Below, in pieces: positions 8,227 through 17,013 of a stretch of 36,125 nucleotides of DNA. Every line of letters starts with the position of its first letter. Position 1 is the first letter of the stretch. The notes beneath the pieces are model-generated. The model was given only the letters and a program-made list of their open reading frames with translations. It was not told where the DNA came from and ran no database searches. The position numbers were made by a program, and so were the translations under genes. This stretch comes from Ligilactobacillus murinus DSM 20452 = NBRC 14221 (GTDB taxonomy: Bacteria; Bacillota; Bacilli; Lactobacillales; Lactobacillaceae), in assembly GCF_001591685.1 (NCBI RefSeq), contig NZ_BCVJ01000017.1:1-36125 (forward strand), read 5' to 3'.

Positions 8227-9204
8227 ATGGAGATCTTAGAAACATTAAAGCAAAAAGTAAGTAAGCAACCTCTGACGTTGGTCTTTCCAGAAGGAGATGA
8301 TAGTCGGGTCGTAAACGCGGCTGTTCGCTTAGCAAAAGAAGAATTATTGACACCGATCGTGTTAGGCTCTAAAGAACAAGTCCAAGCGCATAGCCGTGAG
8401 CCGTTACCACAAAATTTACAGGTTTTAGATCCAGAAACTTATCCTAAAGAAGAATTTGATAAGTTAGTTGCAGCTTTTGTGGAGCGTCGCAAGGGAAAAA
8501 ATACGCCAGAGCAAGCTGCTGAGATGTTAAAAGACGTAAACTATTTTGGTACGATGCTGGTTTATTTAAGTCAAGCAGATGGAATGGTCTCAGGTGCGAT
8601 CCACTCAACTGGGGCGACCGTTCGACCAGCTTTACAGATCATCAAGACAAAACCAAATGTTAGACGGACGAGTGGGGCTTTCTTGATGTTACGTGGCGAT
8701 GAAAAATATATTTTCTCAGATTGTGCGATCAATATCGATCCTGATGCTCAAGATCTAGCTGAGATCGCACTCGAAAGTGCTAAAACCGCACGCTTATTTG
8801 ATATTGAACCACGGATCGCTTTGATGAGTTTTTCGACTAAGGGCTCGGCTAAGTCACCATTAGTTGAAAAAGTGGTCGAAGCGACTAAGATCGCGCAAAA
8901 ATTAGCTCCTGAAGAAGCGATCGATGGCGAATTACAATTTGACGCTGCTTTTGTGCCAGGGGTCGCTGCCAAAAAAGCACCTGAATCACCGGTAGCTGGG
9001 AAAGCCAATGTCTTTGTCTTTCCGGAATTGCAATCAGGCAATATCGGATATAAGATCGCACAACGTCTAGGTGGCTTTGAAGCCGTCGGTCCGATCTTAC
9101 AAGGGTTAAATCGCCCAGTTTCAGACTTATCACGGGGATGTGACGAAGAAGAAGTCTATAAAGTATCATTGATCACCGCCGCACAGGCAGCAGATGGGAA
9201 GTAA
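8227..9204 (+). CDS. pta: Phosphate acetyltransferase
   Basis: A 325-residue enzyme interconverting acetyl-CoA and acetyl phosphate, which with acetate kinase yields ATP and acetate. It is the short single-domain PTA type, without the N-terminal DRTGG region of the long enterobacterial forms. Recognisable family stretches are LVFPEGDDSRVVNAAVRLA near the start, SGAIHSTGATVRPALQI near residue 120, and the C-terminal NVFVFPELQSGNIGYKIAQR. The start has an excellent AAAAGGAGG box 6-8 bases upstream. It lies between ung and tsaE in one operon, a usual order in lactobacilli. Confidence 0.95.
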   Translation: MEILETLKQKVSKQPLTLVFPEGDDSRVVNAAVRLAKEELLTPIVLGSKEQVQAHSREPLPQNLQVLDPETYPKEEFDKLVAAFVERRKGKNTPEQAAEMLKDVNYFGTMLVYLSQADGMVSGAIHSTGATVRPALQIIKTKPNVRRTSGAFLMLRGDEKYIFSDCAINIDPDAQDLAEIALESAKTARLFDIEPRIALMSFSTKGSAKSPLVEKVVEATKIAQKLAPEEAIDGELQFDAAFVPGVAAKKAPESPVAGKANVFVFPELQSGNIGYKIAQRLGGFEAVGPILQGLNRPVSDLSRGCDEEEVYKVSLITAAQAADGK

Positions 9205-9205
9205 C

Positions 9206-9658
9206 ATGGAATTTCAAGTAAATAATGCAGAACAGACACAAGCACTCGCGCAAAAATTGGCCACATATTTAAAGCCACAAGATCTTATCTTGTTAGATGG
9301 TGATCTTGGAGCGGGAAAGACGACTTTTACCAAGGGGTTAGCTAAGGGGCTTGGGATCAAAAAAAATGTCAAAAGTCCGACTTTCACTTTGATCCGTGAA
9401 TACCATGAAGGGCGTTTACCGCTGTATCATATGGACGTTTATCGTTTAGAAGATACTGGTGGGGCTGATCTGGGGTTAGAAGAATATTTTGATGGTGAAG
9501 GTGTCAGTGTAGTTGAGTGGTCACAATTTGTCGCCGATGAACTTCCAGCACAATATTTGGTCGTCAAGCTGTTAAAAGATGAAACAGATGATGATAAGCG
9601 CACATTAGTCTTTGAACCCCATGGTGCTCGCTATGAACAGCTGATAGCTAATTTATAG
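9206..9658 (+). CDS. tsaE: tRNA t6A threonylcarbamoyladenosine synthesis ATPase TsaE
   Basis: A 150-residue P-loop ATPase that works with TsaB and TsaD to make the t6A37 modification of ANN-decoding tRNAs. The Walker A motif is GDLGAGKT (32-39), followed by [13 protein letters not shown] and the [10 protein letters not shown] region typical of the family. Two ATG codons are possible: 9194 overlaps the end of pta by 11 bases, while 9206 gives the standard N-terminus and has a GGGAAG box just upstream, so 9206 is chosen. It is the last gene of the ung-pta-tsaE operon; tsaB and tsaD are not in the window. Confidence 0.92.
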   Translation: MEFQVNNAEQTQALAQKLATYLKPQDLILLDGDLGAGKTTFTKGLAKGLGIKKNVKSPTFTLIREYHEGRLPLYHMDVYRLEDTGGADLGLEEYFDGEGVSVVEWSQFVADELPAQYLVVKLLKDETDDDKRTLVFEPHGARYEQLIANL

Positions 9659-9723
9659 CTGGTAACAAGGCTGTGAAATGAGACGCTATCTGGGCTTTAA
9701 AATAATAGTTTTGTTTGCTAATA

Positions 9724-9778
9724 CAACAGCAAGGGACCTACCATGATGTTTGATCGTGATAGGTCCCTTGTTGTTTAT
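9724..9778 (+). terminator. Terminator hairpin after tsaE
   Basis: A long hairpin with arms CAAGGGACCTA and TAGGTCCCTTG (about 9730-9740 with 9759-9769), followed by TTGTTTAT. The upper part CATGA-N7-TCGTG is shared with the hairpin after murB (12177-12223). It separates tsaE from a converging minus-strand gene and may stop both. Confidence 0.75.
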
Positions 9779-9805
9779 CCGGTGTTGACCATATTGGTGC
9801 TTTTG

Positions 9806-10345
9806 TTATTTATTGTATTGACGCACAAAAGGCTTTAATTTTGTTGGACCAAATTCTTTAACTTGGTGTAATAAGATCTCAGCACAAGCATGACTATCAA
9901 AAAGCGCATTGTGGTGATGTTTTAGGTCGATCCCTAAACTATCACAAACGGTGTTTAACTTGTGATCAGGTAGATCTTGATAAAATTGCTTACTAGTTTT
10001 GACGGTATCTAAAACCATAAAGCTCGGTGTTGCTAGATCATAAGTAGCTAGCGTTTTATTTAAAACACTACAGTCAAATGGTGCATTATGGGCTACCACT
10101 AATTGATCTGGGGTAAAAAAGCTACTGATGTGAGGCCAAAGTTCTGCAAATGTTGGGGCATTGGCGACATCTTTGGCTGTAATGCCGTGGATCTTGGTGT
10201 TAAAGCTCGAAAAGTTAGTCTGTGGATCGATCAAAGAATAAAGCTCATCAACGATCTGACCATCGCGGACAACAGAAAGTGCTAATGAGCAGGCACTACT
10301 TCGTTTAGCATTAGCAGTTTCGAAATCAAAAGCAATAAAATTCAT
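9806..10345 (-). CDS. DEDDh 3'-5' exonuclease (DNA polymerase III epsilon-like)
   Basis: A 179-residue exonuclease of the DnaQ-like DEDDh group. It begins MNFIAFDFETAN with the first two acidic residues (Asp7, Glu9), has the middle motif AHNAPFDCSVL with the third Asp, and ends the catalytic core with HNALFDSHACAEIL (His and last Asp, near residues 148-153). It lacks further domains, so it is a stand-alone exonuclease rather than the polymerase subunit; a role in DNA or RNA end trimming is inference. An AAAGGAAG box precedes the ATG. The gene follows the exonuclease III gene by 29 bases on the same strand, suggesting a repair-related two-gene unit. Confidence 0.87.
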   Translation of the reverse strand: MNFIAFDFETANAKRSSACSLALSVVRDGQIVDELYSLIDPQTNFSSFNTKIHGITAKDVANAPTFAELWPHISSFFTPDQLVVAHNAPFDCSVLNKTLATYDLATPSFMVLDTVKTSKQFYQDLPDHKLNTVCDSLGIDLKHHHNALFDSHACAEILLHQVKEFGPTKLKPFVRQYNK

Positions 10346-10374
10346 TGATAACTTCCTTTCATATCATAACAAAT

Positions 10375-11136
10375 TCAATTTAGTTCATCGGTTTCCAGTA
10401 ATATTGGACAGTGATCAGAACCTAAGATCTCAGGTAAAAGCTGGCTGTCTTTTACTTGGGGAAGTAAAGCATTGGAGCAGATGAAATAATCTATCCGCCA
10501 GCCAGCATTGCGTGATCTAGCATTGAAACGATAGCTCCACCACGAGTAAGCCCCAGTTTTATCAGGGTAGAAGTGTCTAAAAGTATCGGTGAAGCCCCGC
10601 GCTAATAAAGCAGTCATTGCTTGGCGTTCTTGGATACTAAAACCAGCATTTTTTTGATTTGGCTTAGGATTTTTGAGATCGATCTCATTATGAGCAACAT
10701 TTAGGTCACCACATAAGATAATTGGTTTTTGGGATGCTAAGTCGGTTAGATAGTCACTAAAAGCCGCTTCCCATTGAAGGCGAAAATCCAAGCGCTTTAA
10801 TTTATCTTGCGAATTAGGGGTATAACAGTTTACAAGATAAAAATCTTCATACTCTAGCGTTAAAACACGACCTTCTTGATCGAATTCAGTGATCCCAAGA
10901 CCTTTGGACACAGTTAGTGGTTTTTTCTTGGTAAAGATGGCTGTACCTGAATAGCCCTTTTTTTGCGCATAGTTCCAATATTGATAGTAATTAGGGAGAT
11001 CTAGGTCAACTTGACCTGCTTGGAGTTTGGTTTCTTGTAAGCAGAAGAATTCAGCATCTAGAGCGGTAAAAACTTCTAAAAAATTTTTCTTTAGCACAGC
11101 TCGTAAGCCATTCACATTCCATGAAATAAATTTCAT
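10375..11136 (-). CDS. Exodeoxyribonuclease III / AP endonuclease
   Basis: A 253-residue enzyme of the ExoIII/APE1 family, which cuts DNA at abasic sites and removes 3' blocking groups. Visible motifs in order are SWNVNGLRA at the N-terminus, QETK (metal-binding Glu), GDLNVAH (catalytic Asp/Asn), WRIDYF and the C-terminal SDHCPI (catalytic Asp-His). Length and motifs fit the exoA/xth type. Start choice: GTG at 11142 lies inside the spacing region; ATG at 11136 is 7 bases after GAGG and gives the normal N-terminus. It is divergent from murB and upstream of the DEDDh exonuclease gene. Confidence 0.92.
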   Translation of the reverse strand: MKFISWNVNGLRAVLKKNFLEVFTALDAEFFCLQETKLQAGQVDLDLPNYYQYWNYAQKKGYSGTAIFTKKKPLTVSKGLGITEFDQEGRVLTLEYEDFYLVNCYTPNSQDKLKRLDFRLQWEAAFSDYLTDLASQKPIILCGDLNVAHNEIDLKNPKPNQKNAGFSIQERQAMTALLARGFTDTFRHFYPDKTGAYSWWSYRFNARSRNAGWRIDYFICSNALLPQVKDSQLLPEILGSDHCPILLETDELN

Positions 11137-11213
11137 CAGCACGCCTCACTATTAAATAAACTTATTTACCTAAGGATAAGACAAGGACTATCGCAAGTCA
11201 AAATAAAAAATGT

Positions 11214-11219
11214 TAAAAT
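11214..11219 (+). promoter_or_regulatory. Extended -10 element of murB
   Basis: TGtTAAAAT places a -10 box at 11214-11219, 34 bases before the murB start. No convincing -35 is seen 16-18 bases upstream. Confidence 0.45.
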
Positions 11220-11252
11220 TAAGAAGATAAAAGAGATTTAAAGGTGTAAAAC

Positions 11253-12164
11253 ATGACAATGACAATAAATGAAAAAATCATAAATGAATTTCCTGAGATC
11301 AAGATCCGTTTAGCTGAACCGTTATCCTTGTACACCAACACAAAAACAGGTGGACCAGCGGATATTGTGGCATTCCCCACAACGGGCAAACAAGCTCAAG
11401 CTTTAGTTTTATTTGCTAAGGAAAATGACCTGCCTTTGACTGTGATCGGTAATGCTAGCAATTTGATCGTACAAGATGGTGGCATTCGTGGGCTAGTGAT
11501 GATCTTAACTGAATTAAATGAGATCTGGTGTGACGGGAGCAAAGTACATGCTACTGCGGGGGCCTCGTTGATCGAAACGACCGAAGTAGCGTATCAACAC
11601 GGCTTGACTGGTTTAGAATTTGCAGCTGGTATTCCAGGTTCGATCGGAGGAGCGGTCTTTATGAATGCCGGAGCTTACGGTGGTGAGATCAAAGATGTCT
11701 TAGCTAACGTTACGGTGGTGACGCCTCGAGGTGAGCTGAAAACTTACACTAACGAAGAACTAAACTTTGGTTATCGGATGAGCCGTTTACAAGCTGAAGA
11801 CGATATCGTATTAGAAGCCGTTTTTGAATTGGCAACAGGTGACAAACAACAGATCCGGCAACGTATGGATGAACTCAATTTCTTGCGGGCATCTAAACAA
11901 CCGTTGGAGTATCCATCATGTGGGAGTGTCTTTAAGCGCCCAGTTGGCCATTTTACGGGGAAATTGATCCATGACGCAGGGCTTCAAGGTTTTACGATCG
12001 GAGGGGCGCAAGTATCTAAAAAACATGCGGGCTTTATCGTAAATATCGGTGGGGCAACAGCGACAGATTATTTGGCTGTGATCAAGCATATTCAAGCTGT
12101 GATCTTAAAAGAATTCGATGTACGCTTGGAGACTGAAGTTCGGATCATCGGTGAAGAAAAATAA
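11253..12164 (+). CDS. murB: UDP-N-acetylenolpyruvoylglucosamine reductase
   Basis: A 303-residue FAD- and NADPH-dependent enzyme that reduces UDP-GlcNAc-enolpyruvate to UDP-MurNAc in peptidoglycan precursor synthesis. FAD-binding motifs are NTKTGGPAD, the pyrophosphate loop GNASNLIV, and [20 protein letters not shown]. The proton-donor serine lies in SCGSVFKRP, and the last catalytic Glu in LETEVRIIG. The layout is that of the shorter type IIb Gram-positive MurB. AAAGGTG lies 6 bases before the ATG. It is monocistronic, ended by the hairpin at 12177-12223. Confidence 0.95.
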   Translation: MTMTINEKIINEFPEIKIRLAEPLSLYTNTKTGGPADIVAFPTTGKQAQALVLFAKENDLPLTVIGNASNLIVQDGGIRGLVMILTELNEIWCDGSKVHATAGASLIETTEVAYQHGLTGLEFAAGIPGSIGGAVFMNAGAYGGEIKDVLANVTVVTPRGELKTYTNEELNFGYRMSRLQAEDDIVLEAVFELATGDKQQIRQRMDELNFLRASKQPLEYPSCGSVFKRPVGHFTGKLIHDAGLQGFTIGGAQVSKKHAGFIVNIGGATATDYLAVIKHIQAVILKEFDVRLETEVRIIGEEK

Positions 12165-12176
12165 AAAATAAGGCTG

Positions 12177-12223
12177 TAGCAAAAGACCCATCATGACTTT
12201 GCATCGTGATGGGTCTTTTGCTA
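12177..12223. terminator. Long hairpin terminator between murB and the DUF1361 gene
   Basis: A 20-bp stem with one wobble pair (12177-12196 with 12204-12223) and a 7-base loop. The stem holds AAAAGACCC and GGGTCTTTT, so a T-run follows the GC part in either direction, as needed for two converging genes. The apical part resembles the hairpin after tsaE. Confidence 0.78.
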
Positions 12224-12265
12224 TCTGTATAGCACTACTGATTACATTAGTTCGCATACTTTATG

Positions 12266-12946
12266 TTAGAGAAGCTTATTTTGACTGTCATACTGGTTGA
12301 TCAACTGGCGGCCAATAGCGATCGCAGCCCAAATAATGAGTTGAATGATCGTCATAAAGATCACAAAGATCAACATGCGTGGGTTCCACATCGCAATGAG
12401 TTGCTTGATGACGGCATCAGGCTCGATAAAAAGATAGGCTGTGTGAAGTCGTAAGAAACGCCCCACATAGATCCCGATCGAAGCGGCTAAAGTCAAGATC
12501 AAAGCAAGCGATGTGCGCGGGATCCAGCCCCGTAATTTGAAACGGGCTTGAAGTGTTTGAGCAACATGCTCTAAACTCCAGATCCCCATCAGCGCACAAC
12601 CAAAAGCGCTGGCGACTAGATTGGTAAAATTGAGCCACATGTGAAGATCAAAGCTCATTAAGCCATTAGTGGGATCATACGGATCCATCCGCGCTAAGTG
12701 AAAAAGATCAGTGATCACATAAGGGGCATTGGGATAGAATAAAAGCCACAGTAAAAATAACCCCCAGTAGATCAGTTTAGGTTGTGTTTTGTGCATATGC
12801 ATGGCGATCTCGATCGGAATATAGCCGAGGAATGTATTTAGCAAAAGAAAGCTGTAAAACGATCCTTGCCGATAAACGGTCAAATAAACATAGAGCATAT
12901 ATAGCCAAAACGTGATCCTAACGATCCAAGTCAATTTTTTTGTCAT
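12266..12946 (-). CDS. DUF1361 family membrane protein
   Basis: A 226-residue protein with about six to seven hydrophobic helices. The conserved stretch LLWLLFYPNAPYVITDLFHL and the following MDPYDPTNGLMSFDLHMWLNF are typical of DUF1361 membrane proteins, common in lactic acid bacteria and without known function. Start choice: the GTG at 12955 is part of the AGGTG box; ATG at 12946 follows it at normal spacing. The gene stands alone, converging on murB with a shared hairpin between them. Confidence 0.82.
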   Translation of the reverse strand: MTKKLTWIVRITFWLYMLYVYLTVYRQGSFYSFLLLNTFLGYIPIEIAMHMHKTQPKLIYWGLFLLWLLFYPNAPYVITDLFHLARMDPYDPTNGLMSFDLHMWLNFTNLVASAFGCALMGIWSLEHVAQTLQARFKLRGWIPRTSLALILTLAASIGIYVGRFLRLHTAYLFIEPDAVIKQLIAMWNPRMLIFVIFMTIIQLIIWAAIAIGRQLINQYDSQNKLL

Positions 12947-13078
12947 AAAAATCACCTGCCATTATTGCCCTCTATTGTAGCAAAAAACAGGGACGATGAG
13001 TAATCTTTGACTCGATTTAGCGAAATCTTAATTATTGGGTGAATAAGTATTCCCTGCCCCAAAGTTTGTGATCCATGC

Positions 13079-13084
13079 TATAAT
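13079..13084 (+). promoter_or_regulatory. Extended -10 promoter of cdaA-cdaR-glmM
   Basis: TGcTATAAT is a perfect extended -10 (TATAAT at 13079-13084), 34 bases before the cdaA start. No good -35 is present, as is usual for this class. Confidence 0.65.
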
Positions 13085-13118
13085 ACAAATTGTTGAAATG
13101 TAGCAGAGGGGGGAAATT

Positions 13119-13964
13119 ATGTCTATTGATTGGAGCAATCTATTTTCATGGCAGAATCTAGTTAGTTTACTAGATGTTCTAGTCGTTTGGTATGTGATCT
13201 ACATGCTAATGATGCTCTTACGTGGAACCAAAGCGGTCCAGCTTTTTCGTGGGATCGTAGTTATCATCTTGATCAAGTTAGCGAGTTGGTATATCGGGCT
13301 TGAGACTGTTTCTTGGATCATGGACCAAGTGATCAATTGGGGGATCATCGCGATCATCGTGATCTTCCAGCCCGAGATCAGGCGGGGCTTAGAGCATCTA
13401 GGCCGCGGATCGTTGTTTGCCAATTACAATAGGAAAGAAAATGAAGCCGAGATAAAATTGGTCGATGCGCTTGATCAAGCGATCCAATACATGTCAAAAC
13501 GGCGGATCGGGGCCTTGATCACAGTACAAATGAATACGGGGCTAGATGATTATATCGAAACCGGGATCCCACTGGATGCCGATGTCAGCGGGGCATTATT
13601 GATCAATATCTTTATCCCTAATACTCCGTTACACGATGGAGCGGTCATCATTAAAGATAATCGGATCGCCGTTGCTGCGGCTTACTTGCCTTTATCTGAG
13701 AGTAATTTGATCCCAAAGGAATTAGGTACCCGGCACCGAGCGGCTGTTGGCATCAGTGAAGTGACTGATGCTTTGACGATCGTTGTCTCTGAAGAAACGG
13801 GTGGGGTGACGATCACTAAAAATAATGAATTGATCCGTGATCTAACGCAACAAGATTATCGTAAACTCTTGTATAATGAATTAGTACCAACACAAGAAGA
13901 AAAAACGAATGCCGTTGCGCGCTTTTTTACTGAGATCTTTGGTAAGAGGGGGCAAAAACATTGA
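13119..13964 (+). CDS. cdaA: Diadenylate cyclase CdaA
   Basis: A 281-residue membrane-bound enzyme that makes c-di-AMP from two ATP. Three transmembrane helices occupy about the first 90 residues; the DisA_N catalytic domain follows with DGA at 173-175 and RHR at 205-207, both required for catalysis. c-di-AMP controls potassium, osmolyte and cell-wall homeostasis in Firmicutes. A GAGGGGGG box precedes the ATG. The stop overlaps the TTG start of cdaR, and glmM follows, which is the standard cdaA-cdaR-glmM operon; CdaR and GlmM are known to modulate CdaA in other Firmicutes. Confidence 0.95.
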   Translation: MSIDWSNLFSWQNLVSLLDVLVVWYVIYMLMMLLRGTKAVQLFRGIVVIILIKLASWYIGLETVSWIMDQVINWGIIAIIVIFQPEIRRGLEHLGRGSLFANYNRKENEAEIKLVDALDQAIQYMSKRRIGALITVQMNTGLDDYIETGIPLDADVSGALLINIFIPNTPLHDGAVIIKDNRIAVAAAYLPLSESNLIPKELGTRHRAAVGISEVTDALTIVVSEETGGVTITKNNELIRDLTQQDYRKLLYNELVPTQEEKTNAVARFFTEIFGKRGQKH

Positions 13965-15109
13965 AATTTGACAAACTTTTAGGTACTAAAAACATGTATC
14001 GGTTGCTCTCGCTATTTTTTGCGCTACTCTTATTTTTCTATGTTAGCTATCAAAGGCTAGGAACAACGCGAGTCTCGGATAAAGAGGTTGCTAATTCAAA
14101 ATTGACAACGACTAAGACGTTATCCCTTAAAGTTCCGTTGACATTAAATGTTGATAATAGTAAGTATTACGTTACAGGTTATCCTGAAGAAGTCAAAGTC
14201 GATATTTCAGGACCTAGTGCGCTAGTTACGACATTGGACAATACCCGGAATTTTGAAGTTTACGCTGATCTATCGGATCTAAAATCAGGTACGCACACCG
14301 TTAAATTAAAGACAAGTGGTTTCAATAAAGAATTGAGTGTAGCTTTGTCACCTGAAAAGATCAAAGTCAAGATCGCACCTAAAAAGACGGCCAAGATGCC
14401 GATCCAGGTCAGATATGATACTAGTTTGATCCAAAATGGTTATGTGGCGGGAAGTCCGTCTCTAAGCACCCAAACAGTTGATGTGACTGGGGCTAAAGCT
14501 GATATCGATAAGCTAGATAGTGTAGTAGCTAATCTCAATTTACCTGAAAATAGTCACGGTGATTATGGGCGTACCGTTTTATTACAGGCGTTAGATAAAG
14601 AAGGGCATTCCTTACCCGTTAGCTTATCGCCAGAAACGGTCAAAGTCAATTTGCCGATCAGCCAAGCGACCGCAACTAAGGAAGTCAAATTAGAACTAGT
14701 GACTGAGAATAATGGCGTTCCTGGCAAAACATATCAGCTTTCAACTGAAACTAAGACGGTCAAATTGCGGGGAACTAAGAGTGCTTTGGATAAGCTAAAT
14801 AGTTTGCGGGTCCCAGTCTCTGTTACTGGAGTCAATGAATCAACAACTAAGACGGTCAGCTTGAGTCCGACAAAAGCGGGAGTCGCTAGTGTTACGCCAG
14901 CTTCGATCGTCGTTCAAATAACAGTTGATGATGAGCAAGACCAAGATTCGCTTGAAAGGGCACTACCAACGAGTTCGAGTTCAAGTAAGGTGGCGGAAAG
15001 TACAAGTTCAAGCCAGCAAAGTTCAACGGATGAGCTAAAAAATGATACGTCTGAAACTTCCAGTGCAGCAAGTGGTTCAGAAGTTTCAAGTGATCAAACT
15101 ACTAATTAA
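13961..15109 (+). CDS. cdaR: YbbR-domain regulator of CdaA
   Basis: A 382-residue extracytoplasmic protein anchored by one N-terminal transmembrane helix (about residues 12-29). Several YbbR-like repeats follow, each with a core of the type PLTLNV...GYPEEVKVDISGPSA or LSPETVKVNL. The last 50 or so residues are a low-complexity Ser/Thr/Glu tail, probably disordered and lying in the cell wall. It starts with TTG at 13961 inside the cdaA stop (TTGA), with GAGGGGG upstream, so translation is coupled to CdaA. CdaR modulates CdaA activity in related bacteria. Confidence 0.92.
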   Translation: MKFDKLLGTKNMYRLLSLFFALLLFFYVSYQRLGTTRVSDKEVANSKLTTTKTLSLKVPLTLNVDNSKYYVTGYPEEVKVDISGPSALVTTLDNTRNFEVYADLSDLKSGTHTVKLKTSGFNKELSVALSPEKIKVKIAPKKTAKMPIQVRYDTSLIQNGYVAGSPSLSTQTVDVTGAKADIDKLDSVVANLNLPENSHGDYGRTVLLQALDKEGHSLPVSLSPETVKVNLPISQATATKEVKLELVTENNGVPGKTYQLSTETKTVKLRGTKSALDKLNSLRVPVSVTGVNESTTKTVSLSPTKAGVASVTPASIVVQITVDDEQDQDSLERALPTSSSSSKVAESTSSSQQSSTDELKNDTSETSSAASGSEVSSDQTTN

Positions 15110-15140
15110 AAATGAGTATATAAAGAAATGAGGATTTAAG

Positions 15141-16499
15141 ATGAAATATTTTGGGACTGATGGTGTCAGAGGAATTGCAAATCAAACATTAACACCAGAA
15201 TTAGCATTTAAATTAGGACGCTGTGGGGGCTATGTTTTGACGCAACATGCTAAAAATAGTGAACAACCACCACGAGTCTTAGTCGCACGTGATACTCGGA
15301 TATCAGGCCAAATGTTAGAACAAGCATTGATCGCGGGGCTTCTTTCAGTCGGGATCGAAGTCTTCTCACTGGGTGTGATCACAACGCCTGGTGTTGCCTA
15401 CTTAGTTCGTTTACAAGCCGCTGATGCAGGTGTTATGATCTCTGCTTCGCATAATCCAGTTCAAGATAATGGGATCAAGTTCTTCGGGGGCGACGGTTAT
15501 AAACTATCTGATGACCAAGAAGAAGAGATCGAAGCGCTACTTGAAAAAGATGAAGATATTTTACCGCGTCCAGCAGCTGAAGGCTTAGGAACTTTGAATA
15601 ATTATCGTGAAGGTGCATTGAAGTATACGCAATTCTTGGAACAAACGATCCCCGATGACCTTAGTGGAATGCGGATCGCTGTTGATGGGGCTAATGGGGC
15701 AACTAGTTCTTTAGTTTCACGTTTGTTTGCTGATCTTGGGGCTGAATTTGAAACAATGGCTACAAGTCCAGATGGTCTAAATATCAATGCTGGTGTCGGG
15801 TCTACTCATCCTGAAGCTTTAGCTAAATTTGTTTTAGAGACTAAAGCTCAAGTCGGAGTAGCATTTGATGGTGATGGCGATCGCTGTATTGCAGTCGATG
15901 AATTAGGAAATATCATCGATGGTGACAAGATCATGTATATTTGTGGGAAATATATGAGTGAACGTGGTCGCTTGAAAAAAGATACGATCGTAACGACTGT
16001 CATGAGTAATATTGGCCTTTATAAGGCAATGCAACAACATGAATTGAATTCCGTCAAGACTAAGGTCGGTGACCGGTATGTGGTCGAAGAAATGCGTAAG
16101 AGCGGCTACAACGTTGGTGGTGAACAATCAGGACACGTAGTCTTTTTAGATTTCAACACGACTGGTGATGGAATGTTGACCGCACTTCAATTATTAAATG
16201 TGATCAAACAAACTGGCAAGCCACTTTCAGAGTTGGCTGCCGAAGTGACGACTTACCCACAAGAATTAGTCAATGTTCGCGTGACAGATAAGAAGTTAGC
16301 CCTTGAAAATCAAGCTATCAAGGATATTATTGCCCAAGTTGAAGAACAAATGGGCACTGAAGGACGCGTGCTAGTTCGTCCTAGTGGTACAGAAGATCTC
16401 TTGCGTGTAATGGCAGAAGCGCCAACTAAAGAATTGGTACACGACTATGTGATGCAGATCGTAGATGTCGTTAAGGCTGAAATGGGTATCGAAGAATAG
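15141..16499 (+). CDS. glmM: Phosphoglucosamine mutase
   Basis: A 452-residue enzyme converting glucosamine-6-phosphate to glucosamine-1-phosphate on the way to UDP-GlcNAc. The active-site loop SASHNP (101-106) contains the phosphorylated Ser103, the metal loop DGDGDR spans 243-248, and the sugar and phosphate loops GGEQSGH and [11 protein letters not shown] are in the C-terminal half. A GAGGA box precedes the ATG. It is the last gene of the cdaA operon, separated from cdaR by 31 bases and closed by the terminator at 16504-16535. Confidence 0.96.
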   Translation: MKYFGTDGVRGIANQTLTPELAFKLGRCGGYVLTQHAKNSEQPPRVLVARDTRISGQMLEQALIAGLLSVGIEVFSLGVITTPGVAYLVRLQAADAGVMISASHNPVQDNGIKFFGGDGYKLSDDQEEEIEALLEKDEDILPRPAAEGLGTLNNYREGALKYTQFLEQTIPDDLSGMRIAVDGANGATSSLVSRLFADLGAEFETMATSPDGLNINAGVGSTHPEALAKFVLETKAQVGVAFDGDGDRCIAVDELGNIIDGDKIMYICGKYMSERGRLKKDTIVTTVMSNIGLYKAMQQHELNSVKTKVGDRYVVEEMRKSGYNVGGEQSGHVVFLDFNTTGDGMLTALQLLNVIKQTGKPLSELAAEVTTYPQELVNVRVTDKKLALENQAIKDIIAQVEEQMGTEGRVLVRPSGTEDLLRVMAEAPTKELVHDYVMQIVDVVKAEMGIEE

Positions 16500-16503
16500 T
16501 CTC

Positions 16504-16535
16504 AAAAAAAGCAGGTGTATGCACCTGCTTTTTTT
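16504..16535. terminator. Bidirectional terminator after glmM
   Basis: GCAGGTG (16511-16517) pairs with CACCTGC (16522-16528) across a 4-base loop, flanked by seven A on the left and seven T on the right. It serves glmM and the converging small membrane protein gene. Confidence 0.92.
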
Positions 16536-16546
16536 GATATCTCACT

Positions 16547-16795
16547 TTATCTAAATAAATTGATTATGTAATTTAAGACTCTAAATGCCAAGTAGATACA
16601 GCTAGTTACGATGAAAAAATAGAGTAGGGCAAATAAGATCGGAACAAACCAAGCATTGGTATGAAACAATACTAACATAGTCTGAAGTTCAGCCTTAGCG
16701 CTTTTTGTTTGATCTAAGAGTAAAAAAACTAGACGAACAAGCGAAATGAAGCATCCTAAGTAAAGGCTTGCTTTGAATTGGGTACGATTGATCAT
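16547..16795 (-). CDS. Small hypothetical membrane protein
   Basis: An 82-residue protein that I do not recognise. It has two hydrophobic segments (about residues 11-26 and 52-75) separated by a polar stretch DQTKSAKAELQ, so it probably spans the membrane twice. The terminator at 16504-16535 lies just past its stop, and a TATAAT on the minus strand (16907-16902) could be its -10 box. Against it, the ATG at 16795 has no clear ribosome binding site, and no in-frame start exists nearer the AGAAAGGA further upstream. It is plausible but unproven. Confidence 0.5.
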   Translation of the reverse strand: MINRTQFKASLYLGCFISLVRLVFLLLDQTKSAKAELQTMLVLFHTNAWFVPILFALLYFFIVTSCIYLAFRVLNYIINLFR

Positions 16796-16978
16796 GAATA
16801 GTAGCCAGGCTATCTGCGTTAGCTTAAATAGCGAATCCTTTCTTTATCTATTACTAAAACGTTTAGACTAGCGAAGCCTAAAGGGTTAGAACTATAGATT
16901 TATTATAATATGGATAAGCTGACTTGAGTAGGGATTTTTTGAAGGACAATAAAAATTTAAAAGTTTGAGAGTTAAAGT

Positions 16979-17007
16979 TTGACATCGCTTTCAAAAAAGT
17001 ATATTGT
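16979..17007 (+). promoter_or_regulatory. Strong promoter in front of the candidate sRNA
   Basis: A perfect -35 TTGACA (16979-16984), 17-base spacer and -10 TATTGT (17002-17007). It is the best -35 seen in the window. Transcription would start near 17014. Confidence 0.6.
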
Positions 17008-17013
17008 GAGAGT

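Noticed and set aside
8069-8353. 94-residue minus-strand frame over the ung/pta junction
   Set aside because: It is opposite the catalytic end of ung and the start of pta, with no translation signals.
14940-15106. Ser-rich repeats at the end of cdaR as an LPXTG wall anchor or a sequence repeat array
   Set aside because: No LPXTG, hydrophobic segment or basic tail follows; it is low-complexity disorder within CdaR.
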